NCBI RefSeq assembly: GCF_003116035.1
Contig: NZ_LGQW01000015.1
Location: forward strand, 2,987,605 to 3,020,104
Direction of reading: 5' to 3'
Length of the DNA stretch: 32,500 nucleotides
From: Azospirillum sp. TSH64
GTDB taxonomy: Bacteria > Pseudomonadota > Alphaproteobacteria > Azospirillales > Azospirillaceae
The notes under the pieces were generated by a model. That model did not search any database and was not told the origin of the DNA. It saw only the letters and a list, made by a program, of their open reading frames with translations. The number at the start of each line of letters is the position of its first letter. Position 1 is the stretch's first letter. The translations under genes and the position numbers were made by a program. This document shows, in pieces, positions 16,689-28,639 of the stretch.

Positions 16689-17219
16689 TCAGGCGTCGGC
16701 CATTGCGTCCGCTTCGGAGCCATGAACGGTGCCGATGGCATGCAGCGAGCTTTGCAGGGTCAGCCGGTCAAGCTGCTCCACCCGCAGGCTGGCGAAGATC
16801 TTGATGCGGCTTTCCAGCTCCACATAGGTGCGGCGGAAGGCCATGCGGATGCGGTCCTCCGTCCCGCTGGCGGCCGACGGATCCTCGACCCCCCAATGGG
16901 CGGTCAGCGGCGTGCCGTTCCACACCGGGCACATCTCGCCTGCGGCCTGATCGCAGACGGTGAAGACGAAATCCAGCGCCGGCGCGTCCGGCCGGGAGAA
17001 CTCGTCCCAGCTTTTCGACCGCAGACCCTCGGTCGGCAGATTGAAGGCCTTCAGCGTCGCCAGCGTGTGCGGGTTGATCTGGCCCGACGGGTAGCTGCCG
17101 GCCGACCATGCGTTGAAGCGGCCGGCGCCCCACCGCCGCATCAGGCATTCCGCCATGATGCTGCGCGCCGAATTGTGGGTGCAGAGAAACAGGGCGTTGT
17201 AGGTTTTCTGCTCGGTCAT
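16689..17219 (-). CDS. arsC: ArsC-type arsenate reductase / low-molecular-weight phosphatase family
   Basis: A 176-residue protein of the LMW-PTPase fold. The P-loop is CTHNSARS (C13 and R19, CX5R), and a later pair of cysteines (C89 and C97, in VCDQAAGEMCP) corresponds to the redox pair of thioredoxin-coupled ArsC. It is therefore probably an arsenate reductase and not a phosphotyrosine phosphatase. The cysteine pair is eight residues apart rather than the seven of Staphylococcus aureus ArsC (C82/C89). The C-terminus is about 40 residues longer than in short ArsC proteins. The ATG at 17219 is preferred over a TTG two codons upstream because GGGG lies 7-10 bases before it. No arsR, arsB or acr3 gene is adjacent. 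Confidence 0.85.
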   Translation of the reverse strand: MTEQKTYNALFLCTHNSARSIMAECLMRRWGAGRFNAWSAGSYPSGQINPHTLATLKAFNLPTEGLRSKSWDEFSRPDAPALDFVFTVCDQAAGEMCPVWNGTPLTAHWGVEDPSAASGTEDRIRMAFRRTYVELESRIKIFASLRVEQLDRLTLQSSLHAIGTVHGSEADAMADA

Positions 17220-17333
17220 CGCCAACCCCAGGGTTCGGCCCGCCGGCAGGGTGTCGGCGGGAACGGGACGGCGGCACTGTGCCGTCCGCCCCGCTCCCGG
17301 TTCAAATCAAGCTTTTATGTCAAGCCCGACACC

Positions 17334-18032
17334 TCATGCGAGGTCGAAGACCAGCACTTCGGCCTCATAAGCCCGGTCCAGCGTCACCGCCTCCTCGTTG
17401 GACAGGGCTGCACCGTCGCCGGCCTTCAGCAGGGTGCCGTTCAGATGGACCCAGCCACGGGCGACCTGGACCCAGGCATGGCGGCCGGGGCGCAGCGGCA
17501 GCGTGGCGCTTTCCTCGCCGTCCAGCAGGGCGGCATACAGGTCGACATCCTGATGGATGACGGTGCTGCCGTCGCGGCCATCCCGCGACCCGACCAGCTT
17601 CAGCGTGCCGCGCTTCTGCTCGGCCGGGAAATCCGCCTGCTGGTAGCCGGGCGCCAGGTTGTTGGCCTCCGGCAGGATCCAGATCTGGAGGAAATGCACC
17701 GGTTCGGTGTCCGACGCATTATATTCGCTGTGGCGGATGCCGCGGCCGGCGCTCATCACCTGGACCTCGCCCGGACGGATCACCGACCCGGTGCCGATGG
17801 AGTCCTTGTGCTCCAGCGCGCCGTTCAGCACATAGGAGACGATCTCCATGTTGGCGTGCCCATGGGTGGGGAAGCCGGCGCCGGGGATCACCCGATCCTC
17901 GTTGATGACCCGCAGGGCGCGGAAGCCCATATGGCCGGGATCCAGGTAGTGGCCGAACGAGAAGCTGTGGTTGCTGTTCAGCCAACCCATGTTGGCGACC
18001 CCACGCTCGTCGCGATGGCGAATGGTGATCAT
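17334..18032 (-). CDS. Pirin / YhhW-type cupin (quercetin 2,3-dioxygenase-like)
   Basis: A 232-residue bicupin of the pirin family, almost the same length as E. coli YhhW (231). The four metal ligands are at the same positions as in YhhW: H57 and H59 (THGHANME), H101 and E103 (RHSEYNAS). YhhW has quercetinase activity in vitro; the physiological substrate is unknown. The ATG at 18032 has a strong Shine-Dalgarno AAGGAGGG eight bases upstream. The 120 bases upstream, before the end of the kinase gene, probably contain its own promoter. The gene is transcribed towards arsC, with about 110 bases between them. Confidence 0.92.
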   Translation of the reverse strand: MITIRHRDERGVANMGWLNSNHSFSFGHYLDPGHMGFRALRVINEDRVIPGAGFPTHGHANMEIVSYVLNGALEHKDSIGTGSVIRPGEVQVMSAGRGIRHSEYNASDTEPVHFLQIWILPEANNLAPGYQQADFPAEQKRGTLKLVGSRDGRDGSTVIHQDVDLYAALLDGEESATLPLRPGRHAWVQVARGWVHLNGTLLKAGDGAALSNEEAVTLDRAYEAEVLVFDLA

Positions 18033-18152
18033 GATGAAACCCTCCTTTGCCTTCGGGGTGTGTGCCCTTGTCTGGAGGGGAATTTGGCACCGGACAGCAA
18101 ATCGAACAATCAGGCGAAATTACACAAGATCGTCCTTCATGGAGCGACAATA

Positions 18153-19601
18153 TCACCCCGCCAGCGGCACGCCCACGGCGAACACGGTTCCACGCCCTTC
18201 CACCGACCGCACCGTCACCGGATGCCCCAGCAGCCGGGCCAGACGTTCGACGATGGCGAGGCCGAGGCCGATGCCCTCGCTGCGGTCGCGGTCGGGACGG
18301 TCGAGCTGGACGAATTCCTCGAAGATGCGCTGGCGGTCGGGCTCGGCGATGCCGCGGCCGGTGTCGTAGACCTCGATCCACAGCGTGTCGCCACGGGTGC
18401 GGCAGCCGACCAGCACGCCGCCGCTCTCGGTGTAGCGGATGGCGTTGGCGATCAGGTTGCGGACGATCCGCTCCAGCAGGGCCGGATCGCTGCGCACGAC
18501 CGCATCGGTCGGGATGGCGCGGAGCCGCAGCCCCTTCGCCTCCGCCTGTCCGGCGAACTCGGCCTCGAGCTGGTCGAGCAGGGGGGAGAGCGGCAGGTCG
18601 GCCGGCTTCGGCGACACCACCCCCGATTCCAGCTTGGAGATGTCGAGGATGGCGTTCAGCAGGTCGCGCATCGACCGTTGCGCCGCCTTCAGGTCGGTCA
18701 GCAGGGCCGCCGCCTTGGCGCTCTGCGGCTGGCGTTCCAGCATGCCGGTGAACATGCCGATGGCCTGCAGCGGTTGCTGCAGGTCGTGGCTGGCATGGGC
18801 GAGGAAACGGGACTTCGCCCGGTGCGCCTGCTCCGCCGCGGTCTTGGCGGTGTGCAGTTCGGCCGTCCGCTCGCGCACCTGCTGTTCCAGCGTGGCGTTG
18901 GCCCGCTCGATGGTTTCCGCCATGCGCAGGATTTCGGTGAACTGCCGGCGCACCTGCCGCGTCATCGGCCGGAAGATCGCCAGCGCCTCCACCGCCAGGA
19001 TCAGCAGGGTGATCAGCAGCGCCGCCAAGCCCAGCCGGTGCAGGGTCTGGAAACCGGCCTCTCCCTCCTCCTGGTAGAGCGCGACCATCTCCTCCAGCCG
19101 GTCCAGCAGCGGGCCGAGCGCCTGGGCGGTGATGCGGTTGGCTTCGGCGGGGTCCGGCGGCTGGCCGGTGGACGCGGCGGCGATAACGCGGCGCAAGGCG
19201 GCGATATGCCCGGTCACCACCGGGTCGAGCGGGTCGGGGCCGCTGAAGAACAGGTCTCGCGGCGGCGGACCCAGCGGCGGGCCTTCCTCCGACCCGGACT
19301 GGCCGCTCAGGCGCCGGTGGGTTGCCTCGAACATGCCCGTGGCCTCGTCCAGCCGCTGGGCAAGGTCGGCGCGCACCACCGGGTCGGTGGCGCTCCTCAG
19401 CTGTTCCACCAGCAGGGCCGTCCGTTGCGACAGCATGCGCTGGCGGCCGGAGACGTTGACGACCTCAAGCATGCGTTCATGCTGGCCGATCACCCGCTCC
19501 GTCATGACGAAGCCGGCCAGCGTGCCCAGCGCGATCAAGGTCAGCGCCAGGGCGTAGCGCAGGGTCATCCAACGGGCTGTCGTCGTGCCGATCGGTATCA
19601 T
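18153..19601 (-). CDS. Orphan membrane sensor histidine kinase with PilJ/NarX-type sensor
   Basis: A 482-residue protein. Order: transmembrane helix 1 (about residues 14-34), periplasmic PilJ-type sensor with the signature NVSGRQRMLSQR (about 49-60), transmembrane helix 2 (about 165-190), a linker helix, HisKA with H-box ASHDLQQPL (phospho-acceptor H272), and HATPase_c with N-box NLIANAIRYT, G1 DTGRGI and G2 GIGLGLAI. The kinase core is complete. There is no receiver domain and no response-regulator gene next to it, so it is an orphan in this window. The PilJ/NarX-like sensor suggests a small anionic or surface-related signal, but the ligand cannot be read from sequence. Upstream of the ATG lies GGGGACGAGC. 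Confidence 0.9.
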   Translation of the reverse strand: MIPIGTTTARWMTLRYALALTLIALGTLAGFVMTERVIGQHERMLEVVNVSGRQRMLSQRTALLVEQLRSATDPVVRADLAQRLDEATGMFEATHRRLSGQSGSEEGPPLGPPPRDLFFSGPDPLDPVVTGHIAALRRVIAAASTGQPPDPAEANRITAQALGPLLDRLEEMVALYQEEGEAGFQTLHRLGLAALLITLLILAVEALAIFRPMTRQVRRQFTEILRMAETIERANATLEQQVRERTAELHTAKTAAEQAHRAKSRFLAHASHDLQQPLQAIGMFTGMLERQPQSAKAAALLTDLKAAQRSMRDLLNAILDISKLESGVVSPKPADLPLSPLLDQLEAEFAGQAEAKGLRLRAIPTDAVVRSDPALLERIVRNLIANAIRYTESGGVLVGCRTRGDTLWIEVYDTGRGIAEPDRQRIFEEFVQLDRPDRDRSEGIGLGLAIVERLARLLGHPVTVRSVEGRGTVFAVGVPLAG

Positions 19602-19693
19602 GCGCTCGTCCCCCGGGCCGTGATCGCCCCAATGCGGTACCGATCATGGGGCAGCCTGCCGCATCGCAGCAAGGCCAGAGCGTGGCGGCGACG

Positions 19694-20374
19694 CTATGAC
19701 GCTTCGGTAAAGCCGCAGGCTTCCAGCGCCGCCCGCATGTGGGGCGGAACCGGGGCCACGGCGCCGACCGGATCGCGCTTGGGGTAGAGCGGCAGCGAGA
19801 TGGCGCGGGAGTGCAGATGCAGCGGTTTGCCGTCCGGCCCGCCATATTGCGGGTCGCCGACCAGCGGACAGCCGATGGAGGCGCAATGGACGCGGATCTG
19901 GTGGGTCCGGCCGGTGTGCGGCGTCAGTTCCAGCCAAGTGAGCCCATCGGCCTGCCCGCGCACGACATAATCGGTGACCGCCGCCTGCCCGTCGGGCGAA
20001 CCGACGATGCGCCAGCCGCCGGTCTTGTTGGACACCTTGGCGAGCGGCAGTTCGATCCGCCCGGACTCCTGGGGCGGCATGCCGGCGACCACCGCCCAAT
20101 AGGTCTTATCGACCTTGCCGTTCTGGAACAGGATGCCGATCTTGCGCAACGCCTTGGCATGGCGGCCGAGGATCAGGCAGCCCGACGTGTCGCGGTCCAG
20201 CCGGTGGGCCAGCGACGGCGGCTTGGGAAAGCCGAAGCGCAGCGCATCGAAATGCCGCTCCAGGTTCGGCCCGCCGGCAGGACCGGCATGGACCGGCAAC
20301 CCGGCGGGCTTGTCGAGGATCAGCATCAGCCCGTCACGGTACAGGATGCGGTCTTGGATTTGGGCGGGTGTCAC
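19694..20374 (-). CDS. RluA-family RNA pseudouridine synthase
   Basis: A 226-residue pseudouridine synthase without an S4 domain. It contains the catalytic motif HRLDRDTSG (catalytic Asp60), the opening DKPAGLPVH and the later TGRTHQIRVHCASIG motif. It modifies uridines in rRNA or tRNA; the exact target (RluA-, RluC- or TruC-like) cannot be told. The GTG start at 20374 lies seven bases after the ccdB stop, so it appears co-transcribed with the toxin-antitoxin pair, an unusual arrangement. No other good start is seen between the ccdB stop and the conserved domain. Confidence 0.9.
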   Translation of the reverse strand: MTPAQIQDRILYRDGLMLILDKPAGLPVHAGPAGGPNLERHFDALRFGFPKPPSLAHRLDRDTSGCLILGRHAKALRKIGILFQNGKVDKTYWAVVAGMPPQESGRIELPLAKVSNKTGGWRIVGSPDGQAAVTDYVVRGQADGLTWLELTPHTGRTHQIRVHCASIGCPLVGDPQYGGPDGKPLHLHSRAISLPLYPKRDPVGAVAPVPPHMRAALEACGFTEAS

Positions 20375-20381
20375 GGGTTAC

Positions 20382-20699
20382 TCATCCCCAGGCACGGGAA
20401 ATCAAAAGGTCGATGGCGGCGATGATGCGGTCGCTGTCGTCGGCGAGGCAGCAGACCCTCTCGCCGAGTTGGTCCATCGGAACGGAGGCGAGCTGAAGCG
20501 GGTTCAAAACGACGCCATGGCCCTCGATCTCGAACTTCGGGGTCAAGGAGGGTTCCGTGCACTGGAGCTTGTCAGCCAGCAGCAGCGGCGCGACCACCCT
20601 GCGTGCCGATGCGTCGAAACGCTGTGACTGGACGATCACCAGATACGGTATGCCCGAACGCGTTGCTGTTCGGTTCCGATGAACATCGAATTGAGCCAT
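20382..20699 (-). CDS. ccdB: CcdB-like toxin (putative DNA gyrase poison)
   Basis: A 105-residue protein matching the CcdB family in length and landmarks. The start (AQFDVHRNR) resembles F-plasmid CcdB MQFKVYTY. Further on come YLVIVQSQRFD, ARRVVAPLLLADKL and LASVPMDQLGE, and a C-terminal helix ends AWG. In F-plasmid CcdB the last residues W-G-I are essential for gyrase poisoning. Here the Trp-Gly remains but the final Ile is absent and the end is shifted by two residues. Toxicity is therefore plausible but not certain. The ATG at 20699 overlaps the ccdA stop (TGATG); a GTG one codon upstream is an alternative. Confidence 0.9.
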   Translation of the reverse strand: MAQFDVHRNRTATRSGIPYLVIVQSQRFDASARRVVAPLLLADKLQCTEPSLTPKFEIEGHGVVLNPLQLASVPMDQLGERVCCLADDSDRIIAAIDLLISRAWG

Positions 20700-20938
20700 C
20701 ACAGGTGATCGAGATGTTCATCGGCGAAGGAGCCGTATCTGGCGTCGAACTCGTTCAGCGCCTTGATCGTGGCATCCAGGCGACGCTCACGATCCGCCTT
20801 CGCCACCTCGTCGGCCAGCATCTTTTCGACTCGTTCCGACAGGTCGCCGGGAAGGGACTGGGCGCGTTGCAGGATATCCTCGTCCAGCGACAAGGTGATG
20901 TCCCGCTTCGGCGCACGCCGGTCATAGACACCGTCCAT
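20699..20938 (-). CDS. ccdA: CcdA-like antitoxin
   Basis: A 79-residue antitoxin. The N-terminal ribbon-helix-helix-type segment (KRDITLSLDEDILQRA) should bind its own promoter. The C-terminal tail YGSFADEHLDHL closely matches the toxin-binding tail of F-plasmid CcdA (NGSFADENRDW). The ATG at 20938 follows GGAAGGA. Antitoxin before toxin with overlapping genes is the standard ccd order. A 14-bp tandem repeat just upstream is a candidate operator. Confidence 0.92.
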   Translation of the reverse strand: MDGVYDRRAPKRDITLSLDEDILQRAQSLPGDLSERVEKMLADEVAKADRERRLDATIKALNEFDARYGSFADEHLDHL

Positions 20939-20950
20939 TGCACAGTCCTT

Positions 20951-20978
20951 CCCGATCCCGATGCCCCGATCCCGATGC
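20951..20978 (-). promoter_or_regulatory. 14-bp tandem direct repeat upstream of ccdA (candidate operator)
   Basis: CCCGATCCCGATGC occurs twice in perfect tandem on the + strand, ending 13 bases before the ccdA start. CcdA-CcdB complexes bind repeated sites at their own promoter in F plasmid, so an autoregulatory role is plausible. It could also simply be a short duplication in the leader. Confidence 0.5.
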
Positions 20979-21022
20979 GATGAAGATAGGCGCCCCAGGT
21001 GCCATCCCGCAAGCGGGCAGGG

Positions 21023-21062
21023 AAAAGGGCGCGGTGCCTTCCTGCAAGGCGCCGCGCCCCTT
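21023..21062 (-). terminator. Rho-independent terminator after the fumarase gene
   Basis: Read on the minus strand, a long GC-rich stem (GGGCGCGG...AAGGC against its complement, 21025-21062) is followed by TTTT and then CCC. It starts 20 bases past the fumarase stop. The T run is short but the stem is very strong. Confidence 0.7.
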
Positions 21063-21081
21063 CACGTCCTGTCAGACAGGG

Positions 21082-22707
21082 TCAGGCGAGCTTCAACTCC
21101 TTGAAGAAGTCGTTGCCCTTGTCGTCGACGATGATGAAGGCCGGGAAGTCCTCCACCTCGATGCGCCAGATGGCTTCCATGCCGAGTTCGGGATACTCGA
21201 CGCACTCCACCTTCTTGATGCAGTCCTGGGCCAGACGGGCGGCGGCACCGCCGATGGAGCCGAGATAGAAGCCGCCATGCTGCTTGCAGGCCGCCGTCAC
21301 TTCCGCACTGCGGTTGCCCTTGGCCAGCATGACCATGGAGCCGCCCGCCGCCTGGAACTGGTCGACGAAGCTGTCCATGCGGCCGGCCGTCGTCGGCCCG
21401 AAGGAGCCCGAGGCGTAGCCTTCCGGCGTCTTGGCCGGGCCGGCATAGTAGATCGGATGGTTCTTGAAATAGTCCGGCAGCGGCTCGCCGGCGTCCAGGC
21501 GGGCGCGCAGTTTGGCGTGGGCCAGATCGCGGGCGACGATCAGCGGGCCGGTCAGCGACAGGCGGGTACGGATCGGATACTGGCTCAGCGTGGCGCGGAT
21601 CTGCTCCATCGGCTGGCTCAGGTCGATCCTTACGACGTCGCTCGACAGATGCTCGTCACCGATCTCCGGCAGATACTGGGCCGGATCGGTCTCCAACTGC
21701 TCCAGGAAGATGCCGTCCTTGGTGATCTTGCCCACCGCCTGACGGTCGGCCGAGCAGGACACGCCGATGCCGATCGGCATGGAGGCGCCATGGCGCGGCA
21801 GGCGGATGACGCGGACGTCGTGGCAGAAATACTTGCCGCCGAACTGGGCGCCGATGCCCATGTTCTGGGTCAGCTTGTGGACCTCGGCCTCCATCGCCAG
21901 ATCGCGGAAGGCGTGCGCGTCCTCGCCGCCCTCGGTCGGCAGATTGTCGAGATAGCGGGCCGAGGCCAGCTTCACCGTCTTCAGGTTCTGTTCCGCCGAC
22001 AGGCCGCCGATGACGATGGCGAGGTGGTAGGGCGGGCAGGCCGAGGTGCCGAGATAGCGGATCTTGTCTTCCAGGAACTTCAGCAGCCGGTCGGGCGCCA
22101 GAACCGACGGGGTGGCCTGATGCAGGAAGGTCTTGTTGGCCGACCCGCCACCCTTGGCCATGAACAGGAACTTGTAATAGTCCTCGCCCTCGGAATAGAT
22201 GTCGATCTGCGCCGGCAGGTTGTTGCGGGTGTTCTTCTCCTCATACATGGAGATCGGCGCAAGCTGGCTGTAGCGCAGGTTGCGCTTCAGGTAGGCGTCG
22301 CGGGCCCCTTCCGACAGGGCGGTCTCGTCACCGCCCTTGGTCCAGACGCGGCGGCCCTTCTTGCCCATGATGATGGCGGTGCCGGTGTCCTGGCACATCG
22401 GCAGGGTGCCGGCGGCGGCGATGTTGGCGTTCTTCAGCAGGTCGAGCGCCACGAAACGGTCGTTGGCCGACGCTTCCCCATCGTCCAGGATCTTGGCGAG
22501 CTGGGCCAGATGGCCCGGCCGCAGCAGATGGTTGATGTCGGAGAAGGCAGCCTCGGCCAGCAGGCGCAGACCTTCCGGCTCGACCTTCAGGATCTGCTCG
22601 CCGTCGAACTCGACGACCGAGACGTGATCCGAGGTCAGCTTGCGGTAGGTCGTGTCGTCCTTGGCGAGCGGAAACAGGCCGCGGGCTGAGGCGATGTCGT
22701 CGGGCAT
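21082..22707 (-). CDS. fumA: Fumarate hydratase class I ([4Fe-4S], FumA type)
   Basis: A 541-residue iron-sulfur fumarase that interconverts fumarate and malate in the TCA cycle. The three cluster cysteines are at C105 (PMCQDTGT), C224 (SACPPYH) and C318 (GVSCSADR), the same positions as in E. coli FumA. The C-terminal beta half has [22 protein letters not shown] and [10 protein letters not shown]. It is a single-chain enzyme, so not the two-subunit form. The ATG has AAGGAACG seven bases upstream. It is monocistronic, with its own promoter and terminator. No oxygen-stable class II fumarase is in this window. Confidence 0.97.
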   Translation of the reverse strand: MPDDIASARGLFPLAKDDTTYRKLTSDHVSVVEFDGEQILKVEPEGLRLLAEAAFSDINHLLRPGHLAQLAKILDDGEASANDRFVALDLLKNANIAAAGTLPMCQDTGTAIIMGKKGRRVWTKGGDETALSEGARDAYLKRNLRYSQLAPISMYEEKNTRNNLPAQIDIYSEGEDYYKFLFMAKGGGSANKTFLHQATPSVLAPDRLLKFLEDKIRYLGTSACPPYHLAIVIGGLSAEQNLKTVKLASARYLDNLPTEGGEDAHAFRDLAMEAEVHKLTQNMGIGAQFGGKYFCHDVRVIRLPRHGASMPIGIGVSCSADRQAVGKITKDGIFLEQLETDPAQYLPEIGDEHLSSDVVRIDLSQPMEQIRATLSQYPIRTRLSLTGPLIVARDLAHAKLRARLDAGEPLPDYFKNHPIYYAGPAKTPEGYASGSFGPTTAGRMDSFVDQFQAAGGSMVMLAKGNRSAEVTAACKQHGGFYLGSIGGAAARLAQDCIKKVECVEYPELGMEAIWRIEVEDFPAFIIVDDKGNDFFKELKLA

Positions 22708-22806
22708 TGGGGCGTTCCTTCATGACGATCCAACGGCCGCCGTTCGCCTCCGCAGGGCACAAGGCCCGGCCGTGCGCGCGAAGGGGGCAGGCCGCGCTCG
22801 GCCCCC

Positions 22807-22834
22807 CTTATACACCGCTCCCGCGCGGAGACAA
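22807..22834 (-). promoter_or_regulatory. fumA: Probable sigma-70 promoter of the fumarase gene
   Basis: On the minus strand TTGTCT (22834-22829) and TATAAG (22812-22807) are separated by 16 bases in an otherwise GC-rich stretch. Transcription would start near 22800, giving a leader of about 90 bases before the ATG. Confidence 0.5.
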
Positions 22835-22898
22835 CCACCGGCAGGAGTAACAGCGCGCGACGGTTTGTCGTCAGATGACTGAAGGGCCGAAGACAGGC

Positions 22899-22941
22899 AA
22901 AAGAAAAGGCCGGTACACCGCAATGGTAATACCAGCCTTTT
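22899..22941 (-). terminator. Rho-independent terminator of the Pls-like NRPS gene
   Basis: On the minus strand AAAAGGCTGGTA (22941-22930) pairs with TACCGGCCTTTT (22915-22904) as a 12-bp stem with one G-U pair and a 14-nt loop, followed by CTTTT. It lies 24 bases past the NRPS stop and well before the fumarase promoter, so it insulates the two genes. Confidence 0.85.
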
Positions 22942-22965
22942 CTTCCACTCACTGACGCCGGCTGT

Positions 22966-27084
<4,119 letters not shown>

Positions 27085-27807
27085 GCTGTGTCAGCCTTCC
27101 AAAAGGAATCAGCGCGGTGGCGCCAAACGGACCCGATCGGCATACGGTCCCGGCGGTCGGCTGAACGCGGCAATCGGCCGCTCTCAAGTTGTGGCGCTTT
27201 ATGGTTAACGAATGCTTGCTGCTCGGCTTGCCGGCACCCGTACCGATGGGAGATGACAAGTCTTGGGCTGCCCAAGCGCTGCGAAAGCAACATTCGCCCA
27301 ACCGAAAGAAAGTGGAAGACCCGACGGCGCCGGATACATGCGGTTACATGAACGGGCATGGTCGCGCCTTCATGATCCGTTGCGCGGCAAGGGTCAAGCT
27401 TATCCTTGTGAACCTGAATCGAAGGGTAGGGTCCTGTGTCGGGGCCATCACATGCCCTGCCGAAGGACCCGCGGACCGGTGATTTGCGGCGTGGTGGATG
27501 CCATGCGCAGTTCCGGTTGCCGCTGTTGGGCGGCGTCGCAACCAAGACCAGAATAAGCCTCCCGACTGGGTGGGCGTTCACGGTCCGTCGCCGCCTGTTC
27601 CCGCGGTTCCCGTCCGTTCCGCGCAGATGTGGTGTCGATTGCGGCGTTGCGCCATTCGGGCGGCGCATGGCTGGGGCTCCGGGAAACCGGGCTCGTCCGT
27701 CTTTTTCATTATGGACATCATCAAAATCAAAATTGATTATGATCGTCATCAATGGCGCCCGGCACCGGCCGGCGCGCACAAGCCGGACCCAAGGACAGGA
27801 GAGGGCC
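27085..27807. other. Divergent non-coding gap between the NRPS and SDR genes
   Basis: The 723 bases lie between the starts of two divergent genes. The part at about 27180-27430 is less GC-rich than the surrounding genes. Short open frames exist on both strands, but their codon use does not look coding and none has a good start. A promoter/operator-like AT-rich block lies at 27713-27753. I found no clear promoter for the NRPS gene. A small RNA or leader in the 27190-27700 part cannot be excluded. Confidence 0.5.
27713..27753 (+). promoter_or_regulatory. AT-rich promoter/operator candidate for the SDR-MFS genes
   Basis: A -35-like TGGACA (27713-27718) and a -10-like GATTAT (27735-27740) are 16 bases apart. 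The spacer and -10 are covered by a palindrome AATCAA-aa-TTGATT (27725-27738). A second inverted pair, ATTGAT-N10-ATCAAT (27732-27753), overlaps it. The placement over the -10 is typical of a repressor operator. TGA-N9-TCA at 27735-27749 also fits the loose iron-rhodo-box pattern. No regulator gene is adjacent. Confidence 0.45.
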
Positions 27808-28587
27808 ATGAGCGTTGCGATGAACACGACCGGTGCGGACATGAGCGGGCGGGTCGCCCTGGTCACCGGCGGCACGTCGGGGATCGGGCGGACGACGGCG
27901 CTGGCCTTTGCCGGTACGGGGGCGACGGTGATCGTCACCGGCCGGCGCGAGGCGGAGGGGCTGGAGACGGTGGAGCTGATCGGCCGGGCCGGCGGCATAG
28001 GCCAGTTCGTGGCCGCCGATGTGGCCGACGGGGCGGAGGTCGCCGCCCTCTTCGAGCGGATCGAGCGCGACCACGGCCGCCTCGACGCTGCCTTCAACAA
28101 TGCCGGCATCCATCAGGTCGCTCCCGTCACCGATATGGACGAGGCCGACTTCGACCGCGTCCTGACCGTCAATGTGAAGGGCGTCTGGCTTTGCCTGAAG
28201 CATGAACTGGCGATCATGCGCCGTCAGGGCCGCGGCGCGGTGGTCAATACCGGGTCGGTGCTGGGGCAGATCGGCATGGCCGGCAACGCTGCATATTCCG
28301 CCAGCAAGGCGGCGGTGGAGGGGCTGACCCGCACCGCGGCCATCGAGGTCGCGTCCTTCGGCGTGCGTGTCAACGCCGTCTGCCCGGCGATCATCCAGAC
28401 GCCGATGACCCAGGCGTCCTTCGGCGGTGCCGAGCAAGTGGAGGCGGTGATGGGGCCGCGCCATCCCGTCGGCCGTGTCGGCCGTCCGGAAGAGGTCGCC
28501 GCGGCGGTGCTCTGGCTCTGCTCCGACGCCGCCGGCTTCGTCACCGGCCAGTCGATCAACATCGACGGCGGCGTGACCGCTCAATAA
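27808..28587 (+). CDS. SDR-family NAD(P)-dependent oxidoreductase
   Basis: A 259-residue classical short-chain dehydrogenase. Cofactor motif TGGTSGIG (residues 20-27), NNAG, catalytic Ser150, Tyr163 and Lys167 (YSASK), and the C-terminal ending VTGQSINIDGGV. The substrate is unknown. The residue after beta-strand 2 region (TGRR) suggests an NADP(H) preference, but this is uncertain. The ATG at 27808 has AGGAG upstream; upstream in-frame extension lacks coding character. The MFS transporter gene follows after 52 bases and is probably co-transcribed. Confidence 0.92.
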   Translation: MSVAMNTTGADMSGRVALVTGGTSGIGRTTALAFAGTGATVIVTGRREAEGLETVELIGRAGGIGQFVAADVADGAEVAALFERIERDHGRLDAAFNNAGIHQVAPVTDMDEADFDRVLTVNVKGVWLCLKHELAIMRRQGRGAVVNTGSVLGQIGMAGNAAYSASKAAVEGLTRTAAIEVASFGVRVNAVCPAIIQTPMTQASFGGAEQVEAVMGPRHPVGRVGRPEEVAAAVLWLCSDAAGFVTGQSINIDGGVTAQ

Positions 28588-28639
28588 CCGGCTCCACCAA
28601 CAGGGCCCATAGCAAGCCAGTCCCCGGAGACCCCAGCCG

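Noticed and set aside
17266..17287. Hairpin GGACGGC/GCCGTCC between pirin and arsC as a terminator
   Set aside because: The stem is good but no T-run follows on the minus strand, so termination cannot be claimed.
19626..19652. Hairpin GCCCCA...TGGGGC between the kinase start and the end of the RluA-type gene
   Set aside because: No T-run follows in the direction of the RluA-type gene. It could be a weak terminator or chance pairing.
16722..19787. A 1021-codon + strand open frame across arsC, pirin and kinase genes
   Set aside because: It is antisense to three well-supported genes and runs through the gaps between them. No recognisable motifs.
27189..27482. A possible 97-residue protein in the NRPS-SDR gap
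   Set aside because: No ribosome binding site and codon use unlike neighbouring genes. A frame in the same stretch on the other strand is equally plausible.
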